Made by a program: the position numbers and the translations under genes | Notes under the pieces: generated by a model | What the model was told of the DNA's origin: nothing | What the model saw: only the letters and a program-made list of their open reading frames with translations | Databases searched by the model: none | DNA from: Vibrio mimicus | Lineage (GTDB): Bacteria; Pseudomonadota; Gammaproteobacteria; Enterobacterales; Vibrionaceae | Length of the DNA stretch: 64,000 bases | Assembly (NCBI RefSeq): GCF_019048845.1 | Contig: NZ_CP077426.1 | Location: 2,589,501-2,653,500, forward strand | Reading direction: 5' to 3' | Shown: positions 37,190 to 49,088 of the stretch, piece by piece | How the letters are laid out: every line of letters begins with the position of its first letter | Numbering within the stretch: the first letter of the stretch is position 1

Positions 37190-37459
37190 TTAACGACGCA
37201 GGCCTAGACGTTTGATCAGATCTTGGTAACGAGACAGATCTTTGCCTTTCAGGTAGTCCAGCAGCTTACGACGGCTTGAAACCATGCGCAGCAGACCACG
37301 ACGGCTGTGGTGATCGCCTTTGTGTGCTTGGAAGTGACCTTGCAGGTGGTTGATAGAAGCAGTCAGCAGAGCTACTTGTACTTCTGGTGAACCAGTGTCA
37401 TTTTCACAACGTGCGTATTCAGCAACGATTGCTGCTTTAGTTTCTGCATTCAGAGACAT
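37190..37459 (-). CDS. rpsO: 30S ribosomal protein S15
   Basis: S15 is a primary 16S rRNA-binding protein, needed for platform assembly. The 89-residue protein begins [21 protein letters not shown] and contains [20 protein letters not shown], a signature of S15. E. coli S15 is also 89 residues. It follows truB and precedes pnp, the conserved order; E. coli S15 represses its own translation. Confidence 0.97.
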   Translation of the reverse strand: MSLNAETKAAIVAEYARCENDTGSPEVQVALLTASINHLQGHFQAHKGDHHSRRGLLRMVSSRRKLLDYLKGKDLSRYQDLIKRLGLRR

Positions 37460-37600
37460 AATTCTCTCCTAAAGAGTTTGAGGTTTAAGTTTGTGCCAGC
37501 CAATCTCTGATTCAGCCGACACGAGAAGCGCGAATTATAGGGAATAATCCAGACTCGCACAAGCGGAATGTCTCGCCATAAAACGAGCCATCCTGCGGGT

Positions 37601-38539
37601 TTATTGGCCGTAAACGACTAAGCGTTTCGGCGCTACCTTACCGTTATCGTCAATCTCGCCAACGCCAAGGAACAACTTCTGCTCACCACCAGTAATGCGC
37701 ACCATACCATCAGTTGGCGCACCAGAAACCTGCACCGCTTGTCCATGCTGCACAAGCTGCATCAGCTCTGGGATCACGTTAACTTCAGGTAAGGCTTCCA
37801 CTGCGGTGTCCATCGGTAGTAATAGCGGATCGAGAACGTCAGAAACCGTCTTTTCATCACGATGGGCTTGTTCAACTAATGCATTGAGCTGCTCTAGTGT
37901 CACCATCCTTTCATACGGATAGTTAGCGACACCGACACGACGCAGCATAGTCACATGCGCGCCGCAACCGAGCATTTCACCCAGATCATCGACGATGGTA
38001 CGGATGTAGGTGCCTTTTGAGCAGTGCACTTCCATCTCCACTTCATCGCCATCGAAACGATGCAGCTCGATTTCATACACGGTGATCTTGCGTGCTTCAC
38101 GCGGCACTTCAATGCCCTGTCGAGCGTATTCGTAGAGTGGACGGCCTTGGTATTTCAACGCTGAAAACATGGATGGGACTTGATCCGTTTCACCGCGAAA
38201 CTTTTCAATACACGCAAGAAGAGTATCGCGCTCCACGTTGACTGGACGCGTTTGCACCACTTGACCGTCGGAGTCTGACGTATCGGTACGTTCGCCCAAT
38301 TTTGCGATCACACGATAACGTTTATCGGAATCAAGCAGAAACTGAGAAAACTTTGTGGCTTCACCGAGACAGATCGGCAGCATGCCGGTCGCCAGAGGGT
38401 CAAGAGCGCCCGTATGGCCAGCTTTTTCAGCGCCATAGAGACGTTTAACTTTTTGCAAAGCGTCGTTGGAGGAAATGCCTGTCGGCTTATCCAACAGAAT
38501 CACACCGTGGATAATCCGACCTTTACGTCGACGAGCCAT
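37601..38539 (-). CDS. truB: tRNA pseudouridine(55) synthase
   Basis: TruB makes pseudouridine 55 in the T-loop of tRNAs. The 312-residue protein has the catalytic aspartate in [18 protein letters not shown] near residue 48 and [13 protein letters not shown] near 180, with a PUA-like C-terminal domain. Its ATG overlaps the rbfA stop by one base (TAATG), so translation is coupled. The order infB-rbfA-truB-rpsO matches E. coli. Confidence 0.97.
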   Translation of the reverse strand: MARRRKGRIIHGVILLDKPTGISSNDALQKVKRLYGAEKAGHTGALDPLATGMLPICLGEATKFSQFLLDSDKRYRVIAKLGERTDTSDSDGQVVQTRPVNVERDTLLACIEKFRGETDQVPSMFSALKYQGRPLYEYARQGIEVPREARKITVYEIELHRFDGDEVEMEVHCSKGTYIRTIVDDLGEMLGCGAHVTMLRRVGVANYPYERMVTLEQLNALVEQAHRDEKTVSDVLDPLLLPMDTAVEALPEVNVIPELMQLVQHGQAVQVSGAPTDGMVRITGGEQKLFLGVGEIDDNGKVAPKRLVVYGQ

Positions 38540-38937
38540 TACGCTTCGTCCTCATCACGACCTGCTTCGTGCATACGACGCTTATCACTGTTGATCACTT
38601 CCGTTACTAGGTTTGACATACGCATACCTTCAACCAAAGTGTTGTCGTAGTAGAAGCGAATTTCTGGTGTCAAACGTAAGCGGATTTGCTTACCTAGCAT
38701 CATGCGAATCTGCACTTCGTGCTCACGCAAAGCAGCCAAGCAAGATTCTGGTGTTTGCTCACCGATGCAAAGGAAAGTCACGAACACTTTGGCGTAAGCC
38801 AGATCGCGCGACACTTCTACATCAGAAATAGTCACCATACCCAGACGAGAATCGCGCACTTCACGTTGCAGGATCATCGCCAGTTCTTTTTGTAATTGCT
38901 GTGCCACACGCTGTGTGCGGCTAAATTCTTTCGGCAT
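38539..38937 (-). CDS. rbfA: 30S ribosome-binding factor A
   Basis: RbfA is a late 30S assembly factor that acts on 17S rRNA and helps in cold adaptation. The 132-residue protein begins [20 protein letters not shown] and contains a KH-like core ending in [22 protein letters not shown] chose ATG 38937 as in E. coli (MAKEF); four extra residues precede it in the longer reading. It is followed by truB with a one-base overlap. Confidence 0.95.
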   Translation of the reverse strand: MPKEFSRTQRVAQQLQKELAMILQREVRDSRLGMVTISDVEVSRDLAYAKVFVTFLCIGEQTPESCLAALREHEVQIRMMLGKQIRLRLTPEIRFYYDNTLVEGMRMSNLVTEVINSDKRRMHEAGRDEDEA

Positions 38938-38960
38938 ATCGTTTCTCACTGATAGAAAGA

Positions 38961-38990
38961 ATGGGGGGATGGTCTTGGCCAGCCCCCCAT
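38961..38990 (-). other. GC-rich hairpin between infB and rbfA
   Basis: Perfect 8-bp inverted repeat ATGGGGGG (38961-38968)/CCCCCCAT (38983-38990) in the 101-base infB-rbfA gap. It has no T run on either strand, so it looks like an mRNA-processing or stability structure rather than a terminator. Confidence 0.55.
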
Positions 38991-39038
38991 GGTGTATTCA
39001 ACAACCTACATTGCCTTGATTAATGCAACAGTAGTTGA

Positions 39039-41735
39039 TTAGTCGATGGTACGTTGGATTTCGATCGTTTCGAATACTTCGATCTGGTCGCCGACGCGAA
39101 CATCGTTGTAGTTCTTAACGCCGATACCACATTCGTAACCATTCTTAACTTCTGCAACGTCATCTTTGAAGCGACGCAGAGATTCCAGTTCACCTTCGTA
39201 AATTACTACGTTATCACGCAGTACGCGGATCGGAGCATTACGTTTGATGACACCTTCAGTAACCATACAGCCTGCAATCGCGCCCAGTTTTGGTGACTTA
39301 AATACATCACGAACTTCCGCCAGACCAATGATCTCTTGCTTGAACTCAGGAGAAAGCATACCGCTCATCGCCTGTTTCACTTCGTCGATCAATTGGTAAA
39401 TGATTGAGTAATAACGCAGATCGATGCTTTCAGCTTCAATCGTACGGCGAGCTGATGCATCAGCACGTACGTTAAAGCCAACAACGATAGCGTTAGAAGC
39501 AGCAGCCAACACCACATCCGTTTCAGTGATACCACCTACACCAGAACCTACGATGTTCACTTTCACTTCTTCGGTAGAAAGTTTACGTAGAGAATCAGCA
39601 ATCGCTTCTACAGAACCTTGTACGTCAGCTTTCAGTACAATGTTCAGCTCAGCCACATCGCCAGCGGTCATATTAGAGAACATGTTCTCCAGTTTAGACT
39701 TCTGTTGACGCGCCAGTTTCACTTCGCGGAACTTACCAGCACGGTAGTTAGCCACTTCACGTGCTTTACGCTCATCACGTACTACGGTTGCTTCATCACC
39801 AGCGGCAGGAACACCTGACAGACCTAGGATTTCAACAGGGATTGATGGGCCAGCTTCTTCAACTTCGTTACCGACTTCATCACGCATTGCACGAACGCGG
39901 CCATACTCTTGACCACACAGTACGATGTCACCCTTACGCAGAGTACCTGATTGAACCAGAACCGTTGCTACAGGGCCACGGCCTTTATCCAGACGAGATT
40001 CGATCACCACGCCAGACGCCATACCTTGTTTCACCGCTTTCAGTTCAAGAACCTCAGCTTGTAGCAGGATAGCTTCTAGAAGACCTTCAATGTTTGTACC
40101 TTGTTTTGCAGAGATGTGAACAAACATGTTCTCACCGCCCCACTCTTCAGGCATAACGTTGTACTGCGCCAGTTCGTTTTTCACGTTATCTGGGTTAGCC
40201 GTGTCTTTATCGATCTTGTTTACTGCAACGATCAGTGGAACACCCGCCGCTTTCGCGTGTTGGATCGCTTCCACAGTTTGTGGCATTACGCCATCGTCCG
40301 CAGCCACAACCAGCACTACGATATCCGTTGCTTGCGCACCACGAGCACGCATTGCGGTAAACGCCGCGTGTCCAGGAGTATCCAGGAAGGTGATCATGCC
40401 GTTTGGAGTTTCAACGTGGTAAGCACCGATGTGCTGAGTAATACCACCCGCTTCACCAGAGGCAACGTGAGTACGACGAATGTAGTCCAGCGTAGAAGTC
40501 TTACCGTGGTCAACGTGACCCATGATGGTCACAACTGGCGCACGAGAAACTTCGTCGAACTTGTCATCACGATCAGAAAGGATCGCTTCTTCCAGTTCGT
40601 TTTCTTTACGCAGTACCACTTTGTGACCCATTTCTTCTGCTACCAGTTGAGCAGTTTCTTGATCGATCACTTGGTTAATGGTCGCCATTGCGCCCATTTT
40701 CATCATCACTTTGATGACTTCAGTCGCTTTCACTGACATTTTTTGTGCCAGTTCAGAAACGATGATGGTTTCACCAACCACAACATCCGCTTTTGCTACC
40801 ACAGCGGTTTTATCAAAACCGTGCTGCATAGACATTGGCTTGTTGATGCGGCCTTTACGACCCGCTTTACCACCACGAGGGCGAGCGTCACGTTCTTGGT
40901 TGTCATCGCGAGAAGACATCTTTCTCTTATTCGCTTTTGTGGAGCGACGACGGGCACCTTCCTCGTGAAGATCTGCCTCGTCTTCGGCTTCGCGTGCATA
41001 TTGCGAAGTCGTTACATGATAATCTGTGTTTTCTTGCATATCACCTACAGTCTCTTTTTCAGCAGACCAACGCTCACCATTTTTTTCAGCCAATTCGCGT
41101 ACTTTTTCAAGTTGACGGCGACTTTCCTCTTCGGCCTTACGTCTTGCTTCTTCTTCCTGGCGACGTTTTAGCGCCTCGGCTTCTTTGCGCGCTGTTTCTT
41201 GCTTCAATTTTTCTTCGTCAGAACGTGGTTGTGCAGCAGCTTGCGCTTCGCGCTTCGCCTTTTCTTCTGCAACACGTTTTGCCTCTGCTTCACGTTTTAC
41301 TGCTTCTTCAGCTTCACGTTTGGCTTTTTCTTCAGCCGCACGTTTAGCCGCTTCTTCAGCGTCACGTTGTGCTTGCTCTTCTGCAGCACGCATTGCGGCT
41401 TCTTCCGCTTCACGTGCTGCATCATCGTCAACAGAACTGCGCTTAACATACGTACGTTTTTTGCGCACTTCAATCTGAACATTCTTACTTTTACCGCCAC
41501 CTGCGTTAACGCTCAGTGTGCTGCGGGTTTTACGCTGGAGTGTCAGACGCGTTGGCTCAGCGCCAGTCGCATCACCGTGCTCCTTACGTAAATGAGCAAG
41601 CAATTTCTGCTTCTCATCTTCAGATACATGATCTGCAACAGCCTTGTTCATTCCTGCATCAGCAAGTTGCTCTAATAAGCGGTCTACTGGTGTACCAATT
41701 TCTTCACTCAGTGCTTTAACGGTAGTTTGTGTCAT
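39039..41735 (-). CDS. infB: Translation initiation factor IF-2
   Basis: IF-2 is a GTPase that brings initiator fMet-tRNA to the 30S subunit. The 898-residue protein has an IF2-N region, a very long charged stretch of A/E/K/R-rich repeats (about residues 105-215) predicted to be a helical linker, and a C-terminal core with G1 [10 protein letters not shown]3 DTPGHAAF and G4 NKID. E. coli makes several IF-2 forms from internal starts; such starts may exist here but I did not prove one. It is in the nusA-infB operon, 24 bases after nusA. Confidence 0.97.
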   Translation of the reverse strand: MTQTTVKALSEEIGTPVDRLLEQLADAGMNKAVADHVSEDEKQKLLAHLRKEHGDATGAEPTRLTLQRKTRSTLSVNAGGGKSKNVQIEVRKKRTYVKRSSVDDDAAREAEEAAMRAAEEQAQRDAEEAAKRAAEEKAKREAEEAVKREAEAKRVAEEKAKREAQAAAQPRSDEEKLKQETARKEAEALKRRQEEEARRKAEEESRRQLEKVRELAEKNGERWSAEKETVGDMQENTDYHVTTSQYAREAEDEADLHEEGARRRSTKANKRKMSSRDDNQERDARPRGGKAGRKGRINKPMSMQHGFDKTAVVAKADVVVGETIIVSELAQKMSVKATEVIKVMMKMGAMATINQVIDQETAQLVAEEMGHKVVLRKENELEEAILSDRDDKFDEVSRAPVVTIMGHVDHGKTSTLDYIRRTHVASGEAGGITQHIGAYHVETPNGMITFLDTPGHAAFTAMRARGAQATDIVVLVVAADDGVMPQTVEAIQHAKAAGVPLIVAVNKIDKDTANPDNVKNELAQYNVMPEEWGGENMFVHISAKQGTNIEGLLEAILLQAEVLELKAVKQGMASGVVIESRLDKGRGPVATVLVQSGTLRKGDIVLCGQEYGRVRAMRDEVGNEVEEAGPSIPVEILGLSGVPAAGDEATVVRDERKAREVANYRAGKFREVKLARQQKSKLENMFSNMTAGDVAELNIVLKADVQGSVEAIADSLRKLSTEEVKVNIVGSGVGGITETDVVLAAASNAIVVGFNVRADASARRTIEAESIDLRYYSIIYQLIDEVKQAMSGMLSPEFKQEIIGLAEVRDVFKSPKLGAIAGCMVTEGVIKRNAPIRVLRDNVVIYEGELESLRRFKDDVAEVKNGYECGIGVKNYNDVRVGDQIEVFETIEIQRTID

Positions 41736-41759
41736 GCCGCTTCCTCCCCTTGCTGAAAA

Positions 41760-43247
41760 TTATGCGTCTTCACCAAACCAACAAATGTTACGAGCAGCCA
41801 TAATGAGCTCACCCGCACGTTGTTCGGTCAGACCTTCAATACCTTCTAAATCATCCACACCTTGGTCAGCCAGATCTTCCAGTGTTGCAACACCTTTTGC
41901 CGCCAGTTTGAATGCCATTTCGCGTTCCAGTCCTGCTAGTGCAAGCAGATCTTCTGCTGGCTCAAGACCTTCGAACGATTCTTCTTTTGCCAGAGCAATC
42001 GTCGTCAGTGCTTCTTTTGCACGGCTACGCAGTTCTTCGGCTAGATCTTCGTCCATGCCATCAACATCAAGTAGCTCGTTCATTGGTACGTAAGCGATCT
42101 CTTCTAGCGTAGAGAAACCTTCTTCAACCAGAAGCTCAGCAAAGTCTTGCTCAATATCGAGGTACTTCATGAAGTTCTCGATAGATGCCATTGATTCTTC
42201 TTGGTGCTTCTTCTGCAGATCCGCAACCGTCATTACGTTCAGTTCCCAACCAGTCAGTTGAGAGGCAAGACGTACGTTCTGGCCGTTACGGCCGATCGCT
42301 TGCGCAAGGTTATCCGCCTCAACTGCGATATCCATGGAATGTGTATCTTCATCCATAATGATTGAAGCGACATCAGCCGGAGCCATGGCGTTAATGACAA
42401 ATTGCGCTGGGTTATCGTCCCACAGCACGATATCAATACGCTCGCCACCGAGTTCACCCGAAACCGCTTGTACACGTGCACCACGCATACCCACACACGC
42501 ACCCACAGGGTCAATACGCTTGTCGTTGGTTTTCACGGCGATCTTAGCACGAGAGCCAGGATCACGTGCTGCTGCTTTCAATTCAATCAGCTCTTCACCG
42601 ATTTCAGGAACTTCAACACGGAACAATTCCGCTAGCATTTCTGGTTTAGAACGAGTGATGAACAGTTGGAAACCACGAGCTTCAGGAGCCACTTTGAACA
42701 GTAGACCACGTACGCGATCGCCTGGACGGAAGTTTTCACGTGGCAGTTGATCTTCACGCAGGATAACCGCTTCAGCATTGTTACCCAGATCTAGGATCAC
42801 TGTCTCACGGTTTACTTTCTTCACTACACCAGTAACCAACTCACCTTCGTTATCAATGAATTGCTCTACGATTTGCGCACGCTCAGCTTCACGTACTTTC
42901 TGTACGATCACTTGCTTAGCCGTTTGCGTGGTAATACGGTCGAAGGTGACAGATTCGATCTGATCTTCAATGTAGTCACCCATTTGTACTGATTCATCAT
43001 CAAAACTTGCTGCTTCAAATGAGATCTCTTTGGTTGGATGCTCAACATTCTCAACCACTAACCAGCGACGAAAAGTTTCAAACGCGCCAGTTTTACGATC
43101 GATCGCAACGCGAACATCGATCTCAATCTCATACTTCTTTTTAGTTGAAGTCGCTAACGCAGTTTCCAGCGCTTCAAAAATACGCTCACGAGGTACCGCT
43201 TTCTCGTTAGAAACCGCCTCAACTACCGCTAAAATTTCTTTACTCAT
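41760..43247 (-). CDS. nusA: Transcription termination/antitermination factor NusA
   Basis: NusA binds RNA polymerase and modulates pausing, termination and antitermination. The 495-residue protein starts [20 protein letters not shown] and shows the S1 domain ([20 protein letters not shown]), two KH domains ([15 protein letters not shown] and [13 protein letters not shown]) and the acidic C-terminal repeats of gammaproteobacteria ([20 protein letters not shown] and [19 protein letters not shown]). It lies 18 bases after rimP. E. coli NusA autoregulates this operon. Confidence 0.97.
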   Translation of the reverse strand: MSKEILAVVEAVSNEKAVPRERIFEALETALATSTKKKYEIEIDVRVAIDRKTGAFETFRRWLVVENVEHPTKEISFEAASFDDESVQMGDYIEDQIESVTFDRITTQTAKQVIVQKVREAERAQIVEQFIDNEGELVTGVVKKVNRETVILDLGNNAEAVILREDQLPRENFRPGDRVRGLLFKVAPEARGFQLFITRSKPEMLAELFRVEVPEIGEELIELKAAARDPGSRAKIAVKTNDKRIDPVGACVGMRGARVQAVSGELGGERIDIVLWDDNPAQFVINAMAPADVASIIMDEDTHSMDIAVEADNLAQAIGRNGQNVRLASQLTGWELNVMTVADLQKKHQEESMASIENFMKYLDIEQDFAELLVEEGFSTLEEIAYVPMNELLDVDGMDEDLAEELRSRAKEALTTIALAKEESFEGLEPAEDLLALAGLEREMAFKLAAKGVATLEDLADQGVDDLEGIEGLTEQRAGELIMAARNICWFGEDA

Positions 43248-43265
43248 TGTTCTAGCCTCAAAGAC

Positions 43266-43721
43266 TTAAAATTTAGGGATCAGGTTAGCTTTTGAAATGT
43301 TGCTCAGAGCAAAATTCTCTTCTTGCCCATCAACCATCACAGCAACAGTTTCACCCTCAATAGATTGAATGAACCCTTTCCACTTGCGACGATTAGCAAC
43401 AGCCATCTTCAAAACGATGCTGACCTCGTGACCAATAAACTGCTCGTAATGTGCTGGTTTAAAGAGTGGTCTTTCCAGACCAGGCGAAGACACTTCAAGG
43501 TTGTAAACGACCGAAATTGGGTCTTCAACATCCAAAACTGCACTCACTTGGCGACTCACTTCTGCGCAGTCTTCCACAGTGATACCGTTTTCGTGATCAA
43601 TAAAGATACGTAGTGTGGAATGCTGCCCTGCACGGACGAACTCTAATCCAACCAACTCATAACCTGCAGCAACCACCGGAGCTTCAAGCATTTCAGTAAG
43701 TTGTCTTTCTAAACCAGTCAT
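43266..43721 (-). CDS. rimP: Ribosome maturation factor RimP
   Basis: RimP is an early-acting factor for 30S assembly. The 151-residue protein begins [25 protein letters not shown] and contains the family signature [24 protein letters not shown] and [12 protein letters not shown]. It is the first coding gene of the rimP-nusA-infB unit. The leader before it holds a terminator-like hairpin 18 bases upstream of the start. Confidence 0.95.
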   Translation of the reverse strand: MTGLERQLTEMLEAPVVAAGYELVGLEFVRAGQHSTLRIFIDHENGITVEDCAEVSRQVSAVLDVEDPISVVYNLEVSSPGLERPLFKPAHYEQFIGHEVSIVLKMAVANRRKWKGFIQSIEGETVAVMVDGQEENFALSNISKANLIPKF

Positions 43722-43739
43722 CTAAACCACTCCAGAAAC

Positions 43740-43759
43740 AAAAAAAGGGCTTAGAGCCC
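43740..43759 (-). terminator. Terminator-like hairpin in the rimP leader
   Basis: On the minus strand GGGCT-N3-AGCCC is followed by T7 only about 18 bases before the rimP start. It could attenuate the rimP-nusA-infB operon and be a target of NusA-dependent control. Confidence 0.6.
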
Positions 43760-43778
43760 AATTTAAATACCAAGCAAA

Positions 43779-43811
43779 TATCTAAAACTCCCGAAAAAGG
43801 AAATTTAGATA
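43779..43811. repeat. 8-bp inverted repeat in the rimP leader
   Basis: TATCTAAA (43779-43786) and TTTAGATA (43804-43811) are perfectly complementary with 17 bases between. They lie between the tRNA terminator and the rimP leader hairpin and could form a third structure in this leader. Confidence 0.5.
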
Positions 43812-43813
43812 AT

Positions 43814-43842
43814 AAAAAACCCCGATTAAGTCGGGGTTTTTT
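43814..43842 (-). terminator. Terminator after tRNA-fMet
   Basis: Stem AACCCCGA/TCGGGGTT with A/T tails on both sides, between tRNA-fMet and rimP. It separates the secG-tRNA unit from the rimP operon, with likely partial read-through. Confidence 0.85.
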
Positions 43843-43931
43843 ATTGCTGGACCCTGATAAATTGAGAATCGCTTCTCAACTGCAGTGAGGTTAACACTGC
43901 CAAACTTGTCTCTCTAATCGCTAGGAGAGAT

Positions 43932-44008
<77 letters not shown>

Positions 44009-44061
44009 TCCGACTTGCGAGCATTATACGCTCAACAAGGTGATTTACAAGTTTGTAAATA

Positions 44062-44146
44062 TGGTGCCGAGAGAGGGACTCGAACCCTCACACCTAAGGC
44101 GCTAGCACCTCATGCTAGTGTGTCTACCAATTTCACCATCTCGGCA
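44062..44146 (-). tRNA. tRNA-Leu (GAG)
   Basis: On the minus strand an 85-base class II tRNA begins TGCCGAGATGGTGAAATTGG and ends TCTCTCGGCACCA. The anticodon loop ATGAGGT gives GAG (plus 44109-44111), and it has a long variable arm. CCA is encoded. It sits between secG and tRNA-fMet, as leuU does in E. coli. Confidence 0.96.
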
Positions 44147-44174
44147 TAACTTTTACTATCTAAAACTAGACAGC

Positions 44175-44510
44175 TTAGTGAGGAATTTCGTCACTGCTTT
44201 TAGCTGGCGCTTCACTCACTGCGTCACCAGTTTGCTGAATCACTTGACCTTGTGAAGGGTCAACCCATTGTGATTCGGTTTTGTGAGTTGACATATTGCC
44301 AAGCACAAGACTGATAACGAAAAATACTGTTGCAAAAATTGCAGTCATTCGGGTTAAGAAATTACCTGAGCCGCTAGCACCAAACACTGTGTTTGACGCG
44401 CCAGCACCGAATGAGGCTCCCATGTCTGCGCCTTTACCTTGTTGAATCAACACTAGGCCAATGATAGCAACCGCTGCCAACAGGTAAATCACAAGTAGAA
44501 CTGTAAACAT
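44175..44510 (-). CDS. secG: Preprotein translocase subunit SecG
   Basis: SecG is the small inner-membrane subunit of the SecYEG channel and helps SecA-driven translocation. The 111-residue protein has two hydrophobic helices (LLVIYLLAAVAIIGLVLIQQ at the start and TAIFATVFFVISLVLGNM near residue 55), the family's GKGADMGASFGAGAS loop, and a polar C-terminal tail. ATG 44510 is preceded by GGAAG; a GTG three codons earlier is less likely. It lies after glmM and before tRNA-Leu. Confidence 0.95.
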   Translation of the reverse strand: MFTVLLVIYLLAAVAIIGLVLIQQGKGADMGASFGAGASNTVFGASGSGNFLTRMTAIFATVFFVISLVLGNMSTHKTESQWVDPSQGQVIQQTGDAVSEAPAKSSDEIPH

Positions 44511-44766
44511 TACTTCCACCTATGTTCATATTTGTTGAGCTAGCGCCGTTCGCATCATTAGACTTGAACAAGGCCAGCGACCTTTCTCTCCGAAAGCGGA
44601 CGCAATACTAACGAATGGTACTGAGGCTGACAAGAGGTATTTTCTAAAAAAAATAACTTTCCGATTTAATCGCTCAAAAAACTCGCACAACAACCGTTTT
44701 TCTAGCATTTCTACAATTCCTAGCGCGAAATCAAGCAACTAGGAATCGTAGAAATCAGTCGTCAAA

Positions 44767-46107
44767 TTAGCAGTTATCTTTCACTGCTTGAGCTATTTTC
44801 AGTGCAGACTGCTTAACTAGCGTATCGTCTTCGCCTTCCACCATAACGCGGATCAGAGGTTCCGTACCCGATTTACGCAGCAATACGCGGCCTTTCGAGC
44901 CTAACTCAGCTTCAACCTCAGCTACCGCTGCTTTCACCGCTTCCGCTTCAAGTGGATTATTCTCCCCCGCAAAACGAACATTCTCCAATACTTGCGGGTA
45001 AAGAGTCATACCTTTGGCTAACTCATGCAGAGTCATTTCACTACCGACGACGGAGGCAAGCACTTGTAGACCTGCGACAATCGCATCACCGGTGGTCACT
45101 TTATCAAGTAAAATGACGTGACCTGAGTTTTCCGCTCCAATCTTCCAGCCCTTTTCCTGCAGCTTTTCCATAACATAGCGATCCCCCACCGCGGCACGCG
45201 CAAAAGGAATACCAAGTTGTTTTAGGCCATTCTCCATGCCAAGGTTGGTCATCAATGTCCCAACAACGCCGCCCTTGAGTTCACCACGGCGCAATGCATC
45301 GCGCGCTATAATATAGGCAATTTGATCACCATCGACTTTATTCCCCAAATGGTCAACCATGATGATGCGATCGCCGTCACCATCAAACGCTAAGCCAAGA
45401 TGTGCATTTTCTTCAACAACGCGTTTTTGTAGTGCGCGGACATCGGTTGCCCCAACTTGATCATTAATGTTCAAACCATTAGGCTCAACCCCCATCGCAA
45501 TCACATCTGCCCCTAGCTCACGAAAGACATTTGGCGCGATGTGGTATGTAGCGCCATTCGCGCAATCCACCACCAGCTTCAAGCCAGACAAACTGAGTTT
45601 TGATGGGAAAGTACTTTTACAAAACTCGATATAGCGACCCGCAGCGTCCACCATACGTGAGGCCTTACCAAGTTCTGCAGATTCAACGCATTCGATGTCT
45701 TTATCCAACTCTGCTTCAATCGCTAACTCAATTTCATCCGGCAGTTTGGTTCCCTCATAAGAGAAAAATTTGATGCCGTTATCGTAGTAAGGGTTGTGCG
45801 ATGCAGAAATAACAATCCCAGCTTCCGCACGGAATGTTTGGGTTAGATAAGCCACCGCAGGTGTTGGCATAGGTCCGGTGAATGTCGCTTTCAAACCCGC
45901 CGCCGCCAAACCAGCTTCCAAAGCGGATTCCAGCATATAGCCAGAAATACGAGTATCTTTACCAATGATGACTTTCTTTGTGCCTTGTTTTGCCAAAACA
46001 CGTCCAGCCGCCCAGCCAAGCTTAAGTACAAAATCAGGTGTAATTGGGTACTGGCCAACTTTGCCTCGTACCCCATCAGTACCAAAATAACGTCTTTTAT
46101 CAGACAT
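44767..46107 (-). CDS. glmM: Phosphoglucosamine mutase
   Basis: GlmM converts glucosamine-6-phosphate to glucosamine-1-phosphate for UDP-GlcNAc and peptidoglycan synthesis. The 446-residue protein starts [18 protein letters not shown], has the active serine (about residue 103) in ISASHNP, the Mg-binding DGDGDR, and a C-terminal [15 protein letters not shown]. It follows folP by 25 bases, as in E. coli (folP-glmM-secG). Confidence 0.97.
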   Translation of the reverse strand: MSDKRRYFGTDGVRGKVGQYPITPDFVLKLGWAAGRVLAKQGTKKVIIGKDTRISGYMLESALEAGLAAAGLKATFTGPMPTPAVAYLTQTFRAEAGIVISASHNPYYDNGIKFFSYEGTKLPDEIELAIEAELDKDIECVESAELGKASRMVDAAGRYIEFCKSTFPSKLSLSGLKLVVDCANGATYHIAPNVFRELGADVIAMGVEPNGLNINDQVGATDVRALQKRVVEENAHLGLAFDGDGDRIIMVDHLGNKVDGDQIAYIIARDALRRGELKGGVVGTLMTNLGMENGLKQLGIPFARAAVGDRYVMEKLQEKGWKIGAENSGHVILLDKVTTGDAIVAGLQVLASVVGSEMTLHELAKGMTLYPQVLENVRFAGENNPLEAEAVKAAVAEVEAELGSKGRVLLRKSGTEPLIRVMVEGEDDTLVKQSALKIAQAVKDNC

Positions 46108-46132
46108 TTGTGTTTCCTTTACATTATTGTTT

Positions 46133-46966
46133 TTACAAATTTTCGTACGTCAGTTGCACTATTTTTAGTGCATCTAGCGTTTGTTCTACATCATGTACCC
46201 GAATGATTTGCGCCCCTTTACTTGCTGCTAAAGTCGCACAAGCCACGCTCCCCGCTGTACACTCTGCTGGTTGTTTATTCAGTGTTTTGAAAATCATTGA
46301 TTTACGCGACATTCCAGCCAAAACAGGCAATCCAAAACGATGAAACTGTTCTAAGTGAGCGAGTAAATGATAATTGTGTTGAATCGATTTTCCAAAGCCA
46401 AAACCGGGATCCAAGATAATATTCTCACGCTTAATACCAATGGCCTCACATGCGGCAATACGTTCCGCTAAAAACTGGCAAACCTCTTCAACCACATTGT
46501 CGTATTGAGGAGCCATTTGCATGGTACGTGGTTGCCCTTGCATATGCATGATACAGACGGGAACCTGAGCCTGAGCTGCAACGTCTAGAGCTCCTGGCTC
46601 TTGCAAAGCTCGAACATCATTAATCAGATCCGCCCCCGCTACAATCGCTTGGCGCATCACTTCGGCTTTGCTGGTATCAATGGAGATCCATACCTGAGCA
46701 TTTTGTTGACGAATTGCGGTGATTAATGGAATCACACGTTGTAATTCCTCTTCTAAGCTCACATCCGGAGCTCCAGGCCGAGTCGATTCGCCACCGATAT
46801 CAATGATCGCGACACCAGCATCGATCATCTGTTGCGCTCTCATGAGTGCTTTATCGAGCTCAATGTAGCTTCCACCATCAGAAAAAGAGTCTGGTGTGGT
46901 GTTTAAAATCCCCATAACAACGGGAGAGTTTAAATTGAGTTGCTTATTGGCATAACTGATTTTCAT
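46133..46966 (-). CDS. folP: Dihydropteroate synthase
   Basis: FolP joins p-aminobenzoate to dihydropterin pyrophosphate in folate synthesis and is the sulfonamide target. The 277-residue protein has the family signatures [16 protein letters not shown] near residue 17 and [13 protein letters not shown], plus LDPGFGFGK near residue 184. No insertion typical of sulfonamide resistance is visible. It lies 69 bases after ftsH, with ftsH's terminator between, and starts the folP-glmM-secG run. Confidence 0.96.
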   Translation of the reverse strand: MKISYANKQLNLNSPVVMGILNTTPDSFSDGGSYIELDKALMRAQQMIDAGVAIIDIGGESTRPGAPDVSLEEELQRVIPLITAIRQQNAQVWISIDTSKAEVMRQAIVAGADLINDVRALQEPGALDVAAQAQVPVCIMHMQGQPRTMQMAPQYDNVVEEVCQFLAERIAACEAIGIKRENIILDPGFGFGKSIQHNYHLLAHLEQFHRFGLPVLAGMSRKSMIFKTLNKQPAECTAGSVACATLAASKGAQIIRVHDVEQTLDALKIVQLTYENL

Positions 46967-46993
46967 CGTTTTAAAATTAGCTCCCTTGCAAAC

Positions 46994-47019
46994 ACAAAAC
47001 CCCGAACAAGTCGGGGTTT
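46994..47019 (-). terminator. Weak terminator between ftsH and folP
   Basis: Stem CCCCGA/TCGGGG with a short T stretch on the minus strand, 17 bases after the ftsH stop. Some read-through to folP is likely. Confidence 0.75.
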
Positions 47020-47035
47020 AGAGTTAAAAGTGACG

Positions 47036-48979
47036 TTATTCTGCGTCTTTTTTCTCGCTTGGCGGCGCAACATCATCATCAGCGACTAAATCAGAGGCGG
47101 GTTCAGCTTTCACTTCAGGTTCGACCGCTTTCGCTTCTGGTTGTGCTTTGGTTTGATCCGCCCAACCGGCTGGCTCACGAATGACTGGCTTACGCGCCAT
47201 TAAGTCGTCAATTTGACCTGCATCGATCGTTTCATATTTCATCAAGGCATCTTTCATCGCATGCATGATATCCATATTATCGATGATGATTTGACGAGCT
47301 CGCTCGTAGTTGCGATCAATAAGCTGGCGGACTTCATCGTCAATCAACTTCGCAGTGTCATCAGACATGTGCTTCGTCTGTGTCACACTGCGTCCAAGAA
47401 ATACTTCGCCTTCGTCTTCTGCATATAGCATAGGACCCAATTTCTCAGAAAAGCCCCATTGGGTCACCATCTTACGAGCAATTTCCGTTGCGCGCTCAAT
47501 ATCGTTTGATGCGCCTGTTGAAACTTTCTCTTTGCCGTAAATCAACTCTTCAGCCAGACGACCACCGTACAAGCTAGAGATCATCGATTCCAGATGCTGC
47601 TTGGACATGCTAACGCGATCTTGCTCAGGCAGATACATAGTGACACCCAAAGCACGTCCACGAGGAATGATCGAAACCTTATACACAGGATCATGCTCAG
47701 GCACTAAGCGCCCCACTACCGCATGGCCCGCTTCATGGTAAGCCGTGGACTCTTTGATCTCTTCCGACATTACCATTGAACGGCGCTCAGCCCCCATCAT
47801 GATCTTGTCTTTTGCTAGTTCAAACTCAACCATAGAAACGTTGCGTTTGTTACCACGAGCAGCGAACAAAGCAGCTTCGTTAACTAGGTTAGCCAAATCC
47901 GCACCCGAGAACCCAGGAGTACCGCGAGCAATCAATGAAGGCTCAACATCGCCTGCCAAAGGCACTTTACGCATATGTACTTTTAGGATCTGCTCACGGC
48001 CGCGAACGTCAGGTAATCCAACCACAACTTGGCGGTCAAAACGTCCTGGACGCAGCAGTGCAGGATCAAGTACATCGGGACGGTTAGTTGCCGCGATGAC
48101 AATAATGCCTTCGTTGCCTTCAAAACCATCCATCTCAACCAGCATTTGGTTTAGGGTTTGCTCACGCTCATCGTGACCACCACCAACACCCGCGCCACGT
48201 TGGCGACCCACAGCATCAATTTCATCAATGAAAATAATGCATGGAGAAGCTTTCTTCGCTTGTTCAAACATGTCACGCACGCGAGATGCACCGACACCAA
48301 CGAACATCTCTACGAAATCAGAACCCGAAATGGTAAAGAAAGGCACTTTCGCTTCACCGGCAATCGCTTTTGCTAGCAGTGTTTTACCCGTACCAGGAGG
48401 CCCCACCATTAAAACACCCGTTGGGATCTTACCGCCCAACTTTTGGAAACGGCTAGGATCGCGCAGGTAATCCACCAGTTCTTTCACATCTTCTTTGGCT
48501 TCATCGCAACCCGCTACATCGCTGAAGGTGGTTTTGATCTGGTCTTCGCTCATCATGCGCGCCTTGCTCTTACCAAATGACATGGCACCTTTGCCACCAC
48601 CACCTTGCATCTGACGCATGAAGAAAATCCAAACCCCAATCAGCAGAATCATTGGGAACCAAGAGATGAAAATAGTACCAAGCAAGCTTTGCTCTTCTGG
48701 AGGAGTACCTTGCACTTTAACATCTTGGTTAATCAAGTCATCGAGGAGCTTTTGATCATAAACCGGCATGTAAGTTACATAACGGCTGCTCCCTCCACGA
48801 CGCATGAAAGTAATTTCACCGTTGTTGAATTGAGCTTCCTGAATCTGGCCTTGACCAACTTCCTTTACAAATGTGGTGTAATCAACCGCTTTACCGTTGT
48901 TTTCCCCAGGGCCGAAACTCTGGAATACAGACATTAAAACGACAGCAATCACAAGCCACAGAATTAAATTTTTTGCCAT
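47036..48979 (-). CDS. ftsH: ATP-dependent zinc metalloprotease FtsH
   Basis: FtsH is a membrane-bound AAA+ protease that degrades misfolded membrane proteins and short-lived regulators such as LpxC and sigma-32. The 647-residue protein has an N-terminal membrane anchor ([20 protein letters not shown]), a second helix [18 protein letters not shown] near 105, Walker A GPPGTGKT, Walker B IIFIDEID, and zinc motif HEAGH. I chose ATG 48979, equal to E. coli; an upstream TTG adds three residues. It follows rlmE, the conserved rlmE-ftsH pair. Confidence 0.97.
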   Translation of the reverse strand: MAKNLILWLVIAVVLMSVFQSFGPGENNGKAVDYTTFVKEVGQGQIQEAQFNNGEITFMRRGGSSRYVTYMPVYDQKLLDDLINQDVKVQGTPPEEQSLLGTIFISWFPMILLIGVWIFFMRQMQGGGGKGAMSFGKSKARMMSEDQIKTTFSDVAGCDEAKEDVKELVDYLRDPSRFQKLGGKIPTGVLMVGPPGTGKTLLAKAIAGEAKVPFFTISGSDFVEMFVGVGASRVRDMFEQAKKASPCIIFIDEIDAVGRQRGAGVGGGHDEREQTLNQMLVEMDGFEGNEGIIVIAATNRPDVLDPALLRPGRFDRQVVVGLPDVRGREQILKVHMRKVPLAGDVEPSLIARGTPGFSGADLANLVNEAALFAARGNKRNVSMVEFELAKDKIMMGAERRSMVMSEEIKESTAYHEAGHAVVGRLVPEHDPVYKVSIIPRGRALGVTMYLPEQDRVSMSKQHLESMISSLYGGRLAEELIYGKEKVSTGASNDIERATEIARKMVTQWGFSEKLGPMLYAEDEGEVFLGRSVTQTKHMSDDTAKLIDDEVRQLIDRNYERARQIIIDNMDIMHAMKDALMKYETIDAGQIDDLMARKPVIREPAGWADQTKAQPEAKAVEPEVKAEPASDLVADDDVAPPSEKKDAE

Positions 48980-49088
48980 GTCACTCAAGGTGTAAGCCTC
49001 TCGATAACTAATTGTAATTAAAAGGTAGGGTACTACAGTTTATAGCTAGCGGCTATAGGTTCGACTTGAGCACCAAATGGTGAAATAG

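Noticed and set aside
40101..40736. A 211-codon open frame antisense to infB on the plus strand
   Set aside because: It lies wholly within the G-domain of IF-2 and its product is low-complexity and unlike any family. infB is certain, so this is a shadow of its codon bias.
44526..44738. Minus-strand frame of 70 codons between secG and glmM
   Set aside because: No ribosome site, not conserved in appearance, and the gap is more simply the promoter region of secG.
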